Assembly (NCBI GenBank): GCA_011390055.1
Contig: JAABTC010000086.1
Coordinates: forward strand, 1 to 7,285
Direction: 5' to 3'
Origin: Burkholderiales bacterium
GTDB lineage: Bacteria; Pseudomonadota; Gammaproteobacteria; Burkholderiales; Burkholderiaceae_C
Length of the DNA: 7,285 bases
Position numbers and translations under genes: made by a program. Shown here one piece after another: positions 1-6,908 of this stretch; positions within the stretch are counted from its first letter, which is position 1; each line of letters begins with the position of its first letter. Below the pieces are notes generated by a model. It did not search any database. It saw only the letters and a list, made by a program, of their open reading frames with translations, and was not told the DNA's origin.

Positions 1-1245
<1,245 letters not shown>

Positions 1246-1510
1246 CGGAGCACTTTCAAGTTCGGCACGGCCACAGACACACGGGCGCACGCCAGCGCTG
1301 CGTTGAAGCAGCGCCACAGGTCAAGTCGCGGCAGGGTGAACGTGGGTGCTCGAACAACGAGCACCGACAACGGACGGGTCCAAGCGACGGCATCGCCGCC
1401 AACCAACGTCCGCATCGAGTACGAGCGGCACGCACGGAACGCCGAGAAGGCGTCGTGCACCAGGCCAGAGGGGATGAACGAACGGCTTCGACGAGGACTC
1501 ATCGAAACCG
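1246..1510 (-). promoter_or_regulatory. Long structured 5' leader of the helicase mRNA (gene-free gap)
   Basis: No recognisable gene occupies the roughly 310 bp between the helicase start (1245) and the orn stop (1556). If the promoter at 1517-1545 is used, transcription begins near 1510 and the helicase mRNA carries about 265 untranslated bases. This stretch contains two perfect stem-loops (1295-1314 and 1345-1365) and a weaker 5-bp stem (1439-1453). Neither strong hairpin is followed by a run of U, so they do not look like terminators. Long leaders that control expression are known for some DEAD-box genes, such as E. coli deaD. A regulatory role here is inference only. A 91-codon reading frame (1502 down to 1227) also crosses the leader. 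Confidence 0.5.
1295..1365 (-). promoter_or_regulatory. Two perfect stem-loops in the helicase leader
   Basis: Hairpin A has an 8-bp stem GGTGCTCG/CGAGCACC (arms 1345-1352 and 1358-1365) and a 5-nt loop that reads TTGTT on the minus strand. Hairpin B has a 7-bp stem GCGCTGC/GCAGCGC (arms 1295-1301 and 1308-1314) and a 6-nt loop reading TTCAAC. Both are perfectly paired and lie 50 to 120 nt upstream of the helicase ATG. Two such stems within 71 bp of non-coding DNA are suggestive of RNA structure, though short perfect stems are not rare in GC-rich DNA. Compensatory changes in related species would be the real test. Confidence 0.45.
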
Positions 1511-1516
1511 TCGCGC

Positions 1517-1545
1517 ATTGTAGCCCAAGCTCGGGTTTGCACCAA
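1517..1545 (-). promoter_or_regulatory. Sigma-70-like promoter for the helicase gene
   Basis: On the minus strand a -35 box TTGGTG (1540-1545) is followed by a spacer of exactly 17 nt and a -10 box TACAAT (1517-1522), five of six matches to TATAAT. It starts 10 bp past the orn stop codon and points at the helicase. The predicted start of transcription is near 1510. No terminator for orn is visible before it, so orn read-through may add to helicase transcription. Confidence 0.6.
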
Positions 1546-1555
1546 GCCCCGGTGG

Positions 1556-2116
1556 TCAAACGGCCAGCAAGTGCTGGCGGTAGTGCAGCAACTCGTCGAT
1601 CGACTCGTGCACATCGGCCAGCGCGGTATGCGCCTGCGCCTTCTTGATGCCGTCGAGCACCGTCGGCTTCCAGCGGCGTGCCAGCTCCTTCAAGGTGCTG
1701 ACATCCAGATTGCGGTAATGAAAGAAGGCTTCGAGCGCCGGCATGTGGTTGGCCAGGAAGCGCCGGTCCTGGCAGATCGTGTTGCCGCACATCGGGCTCT
1801 TGCCGCTCTTCACGTACTGCGACAGCCATTCGATGACCTGGGCCTGGGCGTGCGCCTCGTCGACGGTCGAGGCCTTGACCCGATCGATCAGCCCGCTCTT
1901 GCCGTGCGTGCCCTTGTTCCAGGCGTCCATCGCGTCGAGCGTCGCATCGCTCTGGTGGATGGCGAAGACGGGGCCCTCGATCCGCGTCGTGATGTGGGCG
2001 TTGGTCACCACGACGGCGATCTCGATGATGCGGTCGCGGTCGGGGTACAGGCCGGTCATCTCGAGATCGATCCAGACCAGGTTGTGGTCATCTTTGGGCA
2101 ACTCGGTCAAGGTCAT
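1556..2116 (-). CDS. orn: Oligoribonuclease (3'-5' exoribonuclease for short RNAs)
   Basis: This 186-aa protein is close to the usual ~180-aa Orn length. Orn degrades RNA fragments of 2-5 nt to mononucleotides in the cytoplasm, completing mRNA decay. In many proteobacteria it also cleaves pGpG, the breakdown product of cyclic di-GMP. DEDDh exonuclease residues are all present: Asp17 and Glu19 in WIDLEMTGL, Asp117 in GNTICQDRRFL, and His163 plus Asp168 in HTALADVHESI. The C-terminal ELLHYRQHL matches the family. ATG 2116 gives the normal N-terminus (the protein continues DDHNLVWIDLEMTG); the Shine-Dalgarno is poor. The gene is divergent from the M48 protease gene across 61 bp. Its stop lies 10 bp from the -35 box of the helicase promoter. 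Confidence 0.97.
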   Translation of the reverse strand: MTLTELPKDDHNLVWIDLEMTGLYPDRDRIIEIAVVVTNAHITTRIEGPVFAIHQSDATLDAMDAWNKGTHGKSGLIDRVKASTVDEAHAQAQVIEWLSQYVKSGKSPMCGNTICQDRRFLANHMPALEAFFHYRNLDVSTLKELARRWKPTVLDGIKKAQAHTALADVHESIDELLHYRQHLLAV

Positions 2117-2177
2117 GGGGTTGGGCTGTTATTCCGTGCTCGGTGATCGCAGATTGTCTCAGGCCTACACTTCATGC
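2117..2177. promoter_or_regulatory. Divergent intergenic region between orn and the M48 protease operon
   Basis: These 61 bp must drive at least part of the transcription in both directions. For orn, a weak candidate is GACAAT as -10 with TTGCAT as -35 (19-nt spacer), the latter lying inside the start of the protease gene. For the protease, TACACT at 2165-2170 could be a -10 but has no convincing -35. If used, it would place the transcript start almost on the ATG. The palindrome CATGCATG (2173-2180) overlaps the protease start. None of these boxes is strong. Confidence 0.3.
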
Positions 2178-3449
2178 ATGCAATCCTTGGCGCTGTCGCT
2201 CACTTTCGCCGCGGCACTTTTGCTCTCGGTCGGGCTGAAATATTGGCTCGCGGGCCGCCAGCTGCGCCATGTCGCGCGGCACCGTGCTGCGGTGCCGGCA
2301 GCGTTCGCCGGCACGGTCAGCCTGTCGGCGCACCAGAAGGCAGCCGACTACACCCAGGCCCGGCTCCAGTTCGGCTTGCTCAGCCTGGCCTTCGGGTCGG
2401 CAGTCGTGCTCGGCTGGACGCTGCTGGGCGGGCTGGATGCCTTGAACGCCCTGGTGCGCGACGCAGTCGCGCCGCGTTGGGGCACCCTGGCCTACCAGCT
2501 CGCGCTGCTCGCGGCTTTCGGCTTGATCGGCAGCCTGCTCGAAGCCCCGTTCGATCTCTACAACACGTTTCGCATCGAGCAGCGTTTCGGCTTCAACCGC
2601 AGCAGCCTGCGCCTGGTGATGATCGACACCTTGAAGGGGCTGGCCGTCGGCGCGGCGATCGGACTGCCGCTGGCCGCTCTGGTGCTGTGGATCATGGGCA
2701 GCGCGGGCGCCTGGTGGTGGGTGTGGGCGTGGCTCGCCTGGGTCGGCTTTCAGCTTTTGATGCTGGTGCTCTACCCGACCGTGATCGCGCCGCTGTTCAA
2801 CAAGTTCGAGCCACTGCCCGACGAATCGCTCAAGCAACGCGTGCAAGCGCTGATGGCGCGCTGCGGCTTCGCGGCCCGAGGGCTGTTCGTCATGGACGGC
2901 AGCCGCCGTTCGGGCCACAGCAACGCCTACTTCACCGGGCTGGGTGCTGCCAAGCGCGTGGTGTTCTTCGACACCCTGCTGCAGCGCCTGACGCCTGCGG
3001 AGGTCGAAGCGGTGCTGGCACACGAGCTGGGCCATTACAAGCTGCGGCACGTGCCCAAGCGCATGCTCACGATCTTCGGCCTCAGCCTGCTGGCGCTCGG
3101 GGCGCTGGCCTGGCTGGCCCAGCAGCAGTGGTTTTACACCGGCTTGGGTGTCGGCCCCAACCTCGGTGCACCCAACGATGCGCTGGCCCTGCTGCTGTTC
3201 GCGATGGTGTTGCCGCCGTTCGCTTTCCTGCTGATGCCGCTGGCTTCGCGTGTGTCGCGGCGCCACGAGTTCGAAGCCGACGCGTACGCCTGCGCCCAGG
3301 CCGACGGGCGCGACCTGGCAAGCGCCCTGCTGAAACTGCACGAGGACAATGCCGGGACCTTGACGCCCGACCCCGTGTACGTGCGTTTCTACTATTCGCA
3401 TCCGCCCGCGGCCGAGCGGCTCGCGGCCTTGCGCACGGCTGCGGCATGA
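2178..3449 (+). CDS. M48-family (Ste24-type) integral-membrane zinc metalloprotease
   Basis: The product is 423 aa, the usual size of bacterial Ste24/CAAX-protease-like M48 enzymes and much longer than HtpX (~290 aa). The zinc site is HELGH (His282, Glu283, His286), with the third ligand Glu364 in HEFEADAYA. Family hallmarks GSRRSGHSNAYFTGLG (241-256) and YSHPPAAERL (406-415) are present. Hydrophobic segments lie near residues 3-23, 65-85, 103-121, 153-173, 178-204, 298-316 and 335-357, consistent with a multi-pass inner-membrane protein with the catalytic domain between and after them. In eukaryotes Ste24 clips prenylated CAAX proteins. Bacteria have no such pathway, so membrane-protein quality control is the likelier role, but the substrate is unknown. 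ATG 2178 starts directly before the first membrane segment; a nearby ATG at 2174 is out of frame. It is first in a three-gene operon, its stop overlapping the next start (ATGA). Confidence 0.93.
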   Translation: MQSLALSLTFAAALLLSVGLKYWLAGRQLRHVARHRAAVPAAFAGTVSLSAHQKAADYTQARLQFGLLSLAFGSAVVLGWTLLGGLDALNALVRDAVAPRWGTLAYQLALLAAFGLIGSLLEAPFDLYNTFRIEQRFGFNRSSLRLVMIDTLKGLAVGAAIGLPLAALVLWIMGSAGAWWWVWAWLAWVGFQLLMLVLYPTVIAPLFNKFEPLPDESLKQRVQALMARCGFAARGLFVMDGSRRSGHSNAYFTGLGAAKRVVFFDTLLQRLTPAEVEAVLAHELGHYKLRHVPKRMLTIFGLSLLALGALAWLAQQQWFYTGLGVGPNLGAPNDALALLLFAMVLPPFAFLLMPLASRVSRRHEFEADAYACAQADGRDLASALLKLHEDNAGTLTPDPVYVRFYYSHPPAAERLAALRTAAA

Positions 3450-3769
3450 GCGGGCTCGCGCTGCGGCATTGCCAGCCCCTCGAGGGCCAGCCTGCGATGC
3501 CGATGGCTGACGTGACAGTGCACCTGGCGCAGGTGCCCGGGTGGTCGGTGGTGGATGGCGCGATCGTGAAGGAGTTTCGCTTTGCCGACTACGCCCGCAC
3601 TTTGGCGTTCGTCAACGCGGTGGCCTGGATCGCCCACCGTGAAGACCACCACCCCGACATCGCCTTCGGCTACGACCGCTGCACGCTGCGCTTCAGCACG
3701 CATTCGGTCGACGGCATCTCGATCAACGACTTCATCTGCGCGGCCCGGGTGCAGGCCTTGCTCGATTGA
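3446..3769 (+). CDS. 4a-hydroxytetrahydrobiopterin dehydratase (PCD/DCoH family)
   Basis: The 107-aa product matches the whole family length. PCD dehydrates 4a-hydroxytetrahydropterin, recycling the cofactor of aromatic amino-acid hydroxylases; DCoH homologues can also act as dimerisation cofactors. The signature is clear: VPGW (30-33), EDHHPDI (66-72) with His68, His69 and Pro70, His86 in FSTHSVDGIS, and Asp95 in INDF. ATG 3446 overlaps the protease stop by 4 nt. This start keeps the N-terminal CQPLEGQPAM element seen in relatives, so the later Met18 and Met20 are less likely. No phenylalanine hydroxylase gene (phhA) is in view, so I give no phhB symbol. Its place between a protease and rsgA looks like shared transcription rather than shared pathway. 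Its last bases overlap the rsgA start. Confidence 0.93.
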   Translation: MSGLALRHCQPLEGQPAMPMADVTVHLAQVPGWSVVDGAIVKEFRFADYARTLAFVNAVAWIAHREDHHPDIAFGYDRCTLRFSTHSVDGISINDFICAARVQALLD

Positions 3770-4671
3770 GCAAGCACGCCGAACTCGACCTGGCGCGCGT
3801 GGTCGGCGCGCACGGTCGCCACATGGTCGTCGAGACGCCCGAGGGCAGGCGCCTGACCTGCCATGTGCGCGGCAAGAAAAGCGACTGCGTGGTCGGTGAT
3901 CAGGTTCGCTGGCAGCCCTCGGGCGATGAAGGCGTCATCGAGCACATCGAGCCGCGGCGCAACCTGCTGTTTCGCCAGGACGAATGGCGCAGCAAGTCAT
4001 TCGCCGCCAACCTCGACCAGATCCTGGTGCTGGTGGCCGGCGATCCGATGTTTTCCGAGACGCAGCTGGCGCGTGCGCTGATTGCGGCCGAGAGCGCCGG
4101 CATCGAGGTGCGGGTGCTGCTCAACAAGGTGGACCTGCCACAGGCCGCCGCGGCACGCGAACGCCTGCTGCCCTACCGCGCGATGGGCGTGGCCGTGATC
4201 GAGACCGCACTGAAAGCCCAGCGCCAGGCAGCACAGGAGCTGTTGGGGCCGCTGCTGGCGGGACGCACGACGTTGGTTCTGGGCCCCAGCGGCACCGGCA
4301 AGAGCACGCTGATCAACCTGATGGTGCAGGATGCCGAGGCCCAGGTCGGCGAGGTCTCGCAGGCGCTCAACTCGGGGCGCCACACGACGACCACGACCAC
4401 CTGGTACTGGCTCGACGAGCGTCGCGAGTCGGCGCTGATCGATTCGCCGGGCTTTCAGGAATTCGGCCTGCGCCAGATCGATGCGCAGCAGCTGCCGCTG
4501 TTGATGCCCGACCTGCGCCAGCATGTCGAGGCCTGCCGCTTCTACAACTGCACGCACCGCCAGGAACCGGGCTGCGGCGTGATTGCGGCGGTCGAACGTG
4601 GCGATGTCAGTCCGTCGCGCTGGCGCATTTACGGCGAAATCGCCGACGAGCTCGCGCGCACCAAGTGGTGA
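3766..4671 (+). CDS. rsgA: Ribosome small subunit-dependent GTPase A
   Basis: RsgA (YjeQ) is a circularly permuted GTPase that binds the immature 30S subunit and promotes late assembly and release of RbfA. The 301 aa show an N-terminal OB-fold region (about 10-65, including HVRGKKSDCVVGDQVRW). The GTPase motifs follow in permuted order: G4 NKVD (120-123), G1 GPSGTGKST (173-181), a switch segment GRHTTTTTTWYWL (205-217), and G3 DSPG (226-229). The C-terminal zinc site is Cys257, Cys262, His264 and Cys270. The best start is TTG 3766, whose last two bases belong to the TGA stop of the dehydratase gene (TTGA overlap). The first internal ATG (Met20) would cut into the OB fold. A TTG start with overlap implies translational coupling and modest output. 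The gene ends 15 bp from the convergent cobD-like gene with no clear terminator between. Confidence 0.96.
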   Translation: MSKHAELDLARVVGAHGRHMVVETPEGRRLTCHVRGKKSDCVVGDQVRWQPSGDEGVIEHIEPRRNLLFRQDEWRSKSFAANLDQILVLVAGDPMFSETQLARALIAAESAGIEVRVLLNKVDLPQAAAARERLLPYRAMGVAVIETALKAQRQAAQELLGPLLAGRTTLVLGPSGTGKSTLINLMVQDAEAQVGEVSQALNSGRHTTTTTTWYWLDERRESALIDSPGFQEFGLRQIDAQQLPLLMPDLRQHVEACRFYNCTHRQEPGCGVIAAVERGDVSPSRWRIYGEIADELARTKW

Positions 4672-4686
4672 TCCAGCAGCGGCGCC

Positions 4687-5679
4687 TCAGCCGAGCACGT
4701 TGGCCAGTGACAGCAGGGCGGCGAGCATCAACCACAACACGACCGAGCGCCACACCAGTCCGACCACGCTTTGCAGGTGCCCGGTTTGCGGGACGGTGCC
4801 CGAAAGCGTCGGCCCACTGGGGCCTGACGCGGGCGACTCTGCGCCACCCAGGTGGACGCGCGACGGATCGCCCGCTACGCCGCCGATCGGCTGGCCGCCG
4901 AGTTGCACGCCGAGGGCTCCGGCTGCCGCCGCCAGCAAAATGCCGTCGTTGCTATGGCTCCACAGCGCGGCATCGCGACGCCAGCCATTGACGGCTTCCT
5001 CGAAGTTGCCGACCACCGCGAAGCCGAACGCCGTCAGTCGTGCGGGCACGTGGTCGATCCAGGCGAACGTGCGCTGCGACAGCAGCATCAACCGCTCGTT
5101 GACCGGCGCGTCCAGCGTGCGGCTCTTGAACGACCAGTAGCGCCCCGCGAACTCGGCCATGCGGTAAAGCACCGCGCCGGCCGGACCGAGGCCCAGCGCC
5201 GACAGCGCGACGTACCAGAAGAACACGCCGAACACATGCCGGTGCGCCGCCAACAGCGAGTGCTCGATGACATGGCGCAGCAGTTCGGTGCGCGGCAAGG
5301 CGCTGGTGTCGAGATGGCGCCATTCACTCAGCAGGCGCCTGGCCTCGGGCTCATCGCCGCGTTCGAGCGCGTCGCGGATGTCGGTGAAGTAATGGCTGAA
5401 CTGGCGAAAACCCAGGCTCAGGTAGAGCACCGCAACGTCGAAAGCCAGCGCCGCCAGCAGGCTGGTGCGTGCGAGCGCAATGTGCAAGGCCGCCGCGGCT
5501 GCGGCCGGGGCCAGCACCGTGATGCACCAGACCACCAACGCATGCCGCTCACGCCCCGCATCGAAGTTGCGCCCGGTCCAGGCGACCCAGCCCATCAGCG
5601 TCCGGTGCACCCAGTTGTCGCGCGGCAGCGGCTTGAGCTGCTCGATCAAGAGGGCCAACAGGACGGCGAAGAAGCTCAT
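4687..5679 (-). CDS. CobD/CbiB-AmpE superfamily membrane protein
   Basis: This 330-aa protein has hydrophobic segments near residues 1-13, 47-69, 72-91, 148-172, 212-225 and 304-328, so it is an inner-membrane protein. It resembles the CobD/CbiB family through ERLMLLSQRTFAWIDHVPARLTAF (split: 195-203 and 204-218) and NDGILLAAAAGALGVQLGG (244-262), which parallels the CbiB 'AGALGVxLGG' element. True CbiB condenses adenosylcobyric acid with an aminopropanol moiety. However, the N-terminal HPV-type motif of CbiB is missing: the protein reads EQLKPLPRDNWVHRTL there. The start and middle recall AmpE, a signalling modulator of the same superfamily. A Gly/Pro/Ser-rich stretch (about 262-300) precedes the last membrane segment. 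No other cobalamin gene is nearby, so I leave the function open. It starts 20 bp after the NUDIX stop and is probably co-transcribed with it. Confidence 0.8.
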   Translation of the reverse strand: MSFFAVLLALLIEQLKPLPRDNWVHRTLMGWVAWTGRNFDAGRERHALVVWCITVLAPAAAAAALHIALARTSLLAALAFDVAVLYLSLGFRQFSHYFTDIRDALERGDEPEARRLLSEWRHLDTSALPRTELLRHVIEHSLLAAHRHVFGVFFWYVALSALGLGPAGAVLYRMAEFAGRYWSFKSRTLDAPVNERLMLLSQRTFAWIDHVPARLTAFGFAVVGNFEEAVNGWRRDAALWSHSNDGILLAAAAGALGVQLGGQPIGGVAGDPSRVHLGGAESPASGPSGPTLSGTVPQTGHLQSVVGLVWRSVVLWLMLAALLSLANVLG

Positions 5680-5699
5680 CGTCCCGCATGATAAGCAGG

Positions 5700-6404
5700 C
5701 TATGCGTCCAGGAAACGGTACAGGTTGCGCAACATGGCCGCCGTCGCACCCCAGATGAAGTACGGCTCACCCGGTTGGCCGGGCGCCGACCAGGGCATCG
5801 ACAGGAACTGCCGCGGCTGCCCGGCCTGCTCGAACACATGCCGCTGGTGGTGGGCCGGCGTCATGAGGAACGCCAGCGGGACTTCGAAGGCTGCGTCCAC
5901 TTCGCGTGGATCCAACGCCAGCGTGAAGGGAGGTCGTACCAGTCCCACCACCGGCGTCACGACGTAATGCGTGATCGTGCAGTAGGCCGGCAAGCTGCCG
6001 AGCACCTCGACCGTCGCCGCGCGCAAACCGACCTCTTCCTCGGTTTCGCGCAATGCGGTCGCCACCACATCGGCATCACCGGGCTCGGCCCGGCCGCCGG
6101 GAAAGCTGATCTGCCCGGCATGGTCGCGCAACGCCGCGGTGCGCCGCGTGAGCAGCACGGTCAGGCCGCTGTCGCGTTCGATCAGCGGCACCAGCACCGA
6201 CGCAGCGCGCGAGGCGCGTCCCTCGAGGATCCGCCCATCGCCACGCGTTTCGGGCTCCCACGCGGGGGGTGTCGCGAAGCGCTCGCGCAGTGCCTCGGCT
6301 TGAAGTCGGCTCGGATCGATCGGGCGCAGGTGATGGTCTCGACCGAGCACCGGGACCGTGCGGGGCTCCAGGATCAGCGGTCGGGGATCGGTCGAGGCAT
6401 CCAT
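5700..6404 (-). CDS. NUDIX hydrolase, CoA pyrophosphatase type
   Basis: The 234-aa product carries the CoA-pyrophosphatase (NudL/UPF0035) signature: LLTRRTAALR (84-93), then GQISFPGG (97-104). The Nudix box runs from Gly103/Gly104 to RETEEEVGL (119-127), with catalytic metal-binding glutamates among Glu120 and Glu122-124. Family members cleave CoA or oxidised CoA to 4'-phosphopantetheine and 3',5'-ADP in the cytoplasm, thought to remove damaged CoA. Relatives have the same N-terminal Pro-Val-Leu and 'LRPIDPSRL' region, so ATG 6404 is a reasonable start, although no Shine-Dalgarno is evident. The gene lies only 26 bp downstream of the rplS intrinsic terminator and 20 bp upstream of the cobD-like gene. 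It must depend on terminator read-through or on a promoter inside the end of rplS; I see no good promoter boxes in the gap. Confidence 0.93.
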   Translation of the reverse strand: MDASTDPRPLILEPRTVPVLGRDHHLRPIDPSRLQAEALRERFATPPAWEPETRGDGRILEGRASRAASVLVPLIERDSGLTVLLTRRTAALRDHAGQISFPGGRAEPGDADVVATALRETEEEVGLRAATVEVLGSLPAYCTITHYVVTPVVGLVRPPFTLALDPREVDAAFEVPLAFLMTPAHHQRHVFEQAGQPRQFLSMPWSAPGQPGEPYFIWGATAAMLRNLYRFLDA

Positions 6405-6430
6405 ACCCGCGCAAGGATAGAGCGACCACG

Positions 6431-6454
6431 AAAAAGCCGCCCGGGGGCGGCTTT
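6431..6454 (-). terminator. Rho-independent terminator after rplS
   Basis: On the minus strand a perfect 9-bp stem AAAGCCGCC/GGCGGCTTT (arms 6446-6454 and 6433-6441) encloses a 4-nt loop CCCG. The last stem bases and two further T residues form a run of five T (6435 down to 6431). This is the textbook shape for ending the trmD-rplS transcript. On the plus strand the T run is only CTTT and no gene would need it. Confidence 0.85.
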
Positions 6455-6466
6455 GCAGGTGTCGAG

Positions 6467-6480
6467 GCGACCACAGTCGC
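6467..6480 (-). other. Small stem-loop directly after the rplS stop codon
   Basis: A perfect 5-bp stem GCGAC/GTCGC with loop TGTG (minus strand) begins 1 bp past the rplS stop at 6482 and ends 12 bp before the terminator hairpin. It has no T run of its own. It could protect the 3' end of the ribosomal-protein message or simply be chance. Confidence 0.35.
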
Positions 6481-6481
6481 T

Positions 6482-6835
6482 TCAGGACAGCTTTTCCTTG
6501 ATGCGTGCCGACTTGCCCGAACGGTCACGCAGGTAGTACAGCTTCGCGCGCCGCACATCGCCCCGGCGCTTGACCTCGATGTTGGCGATCAGCGGGCTGT
6601 AGAGCTGGAATGTCCGCTCGACGCCTTCGCCGCTCGAGATCTTGCGCACGATGAAGCTCGAATTCAAGCCGCGGTTGCGCTTGGCGATGACGACACCTTC
6701 GTAGGCCTGGACCCGCTTGCGCGTGCCTTCGACCACGTTGACGCTGACGATCACCGTGTCGCCGGGCGCGAACTGGGGGATCTTCTTGCCGAGTCGGTCG
6801 ATTTCTTCCCGCTCGAGGGTCTGGATCAAATCCAT
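6482..6835 (-). CDS. rplS: 50S ribosomal protein L19
   Basis: L19 sits at the 30S-50S interface of the ribosome. The 117-aa protein matches the usual length and is recognisable along its whole length: MDLIQTLEREE at the start, IPQFAPGDTVIVSVNVVEG (19-37), YEGVVIAKRNRGLNSSFIVR (45-64), and the basic end LYYLRDRSGKSARIKEKLS. ATG 6835 is preceded by a good Shine-Dalgarno AGGAGA (6843-6848). It follows trmD by 73 bp, the last gene of the conserved rpsP-rimM-trmD-rplS operon; the first two genes would lie beyond the right edge. A strong intrinsic terminator follows at 6431-6454. Confidence 0.99.
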   Translation of the reverse strand: MDLIQTLEREEIDRLGKKIPQFAPGDTVIVSVNVVEGTRKRVQAYEGVVIAKRNRGLNSSFIVRKISSGEGVERTFQLYSPLIANIEVKRRGDVRRAKLYYLRDRSGKSARIKEKLS

Positions 6836-6908
6836 TGCATTTTCTCCTGTGATCGTGCCGGCGATGGGTTGTGGGTCTTATCCCGGCAGAGGATCGAAAA
6901 GCCCTCGA
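6836..6908 (-). promoter_or_regulatory. trmD-rplS intercistronic region with candidate stem
   Basis: These 73 bases carry a 6-bp inverted repeat TGCCGG/CCGGCA (6856-6861 and 6883-6888) with a 21-nt loop, just upstream of the rplS ribosome site. In E. coli, L19 is made in large excess over TrmD from the same operon mainly through translational differences. A structured spacer with a strong ribosome site would fit that pattern here, but this is inference. Confidence 0.35.
6843..6848 (-). promoter_or_regulatory. rplS: Strong Shine-Dalgarno of rplS
   Basis: AGGAGA on the minus strand lies 7 nt upstream of ATG 6835. It is the best ribosome-binding site in the window, in line with high expression of a ribosomal protein, and it fixes the rplS start. 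Confidence 0.85.

Noticed and set aside
1523..1539. Imperfect palindrome CCCAAGCTCGGG followed by TTT, considered as a terminator
   Set aside because: The stem has only three good pairs, and the sequence is the spacer of the helicase promoter. No plus-strand gene ends there.
2172..3401. A 409-codon minus-strand open frame
   Set aside because: It is antisense to the M48 protease, whose zinc motifs and membrane segments are clearly the real product. The shadow is Gln/Arg/His-rich with no domain.
2174..3445. Plus-strand open frame continuous with the dehydratase frame
   Set aside because: Only the last 107 codons (from 3446) match a protein family. The upstream part is an out-of-frame reading of the protease gene, so this is not a fusion protein.
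3984..4991. 335-codon plus-strand frame crossing rsgA and the start of the cobD-like region
   Set aside because: It is a shifted frame of rsgA, low in complexity and with no domain.
4852..5691. 279-codon plus-strand open frame
   Set aside because: It is antisense to the cobD-like membrane protein, and its Arg/Gln/Ala-rich composition is typical of a shadow frame.
6422..6474. 8-bp direct repeat GCGACCAC (6422-6429 and 6467-6474) flanking the rplS terminator
   Set aside because: It is too short to indicate an insertion scar in GC-rich DNA, with no mobile-element sequence between the copies.
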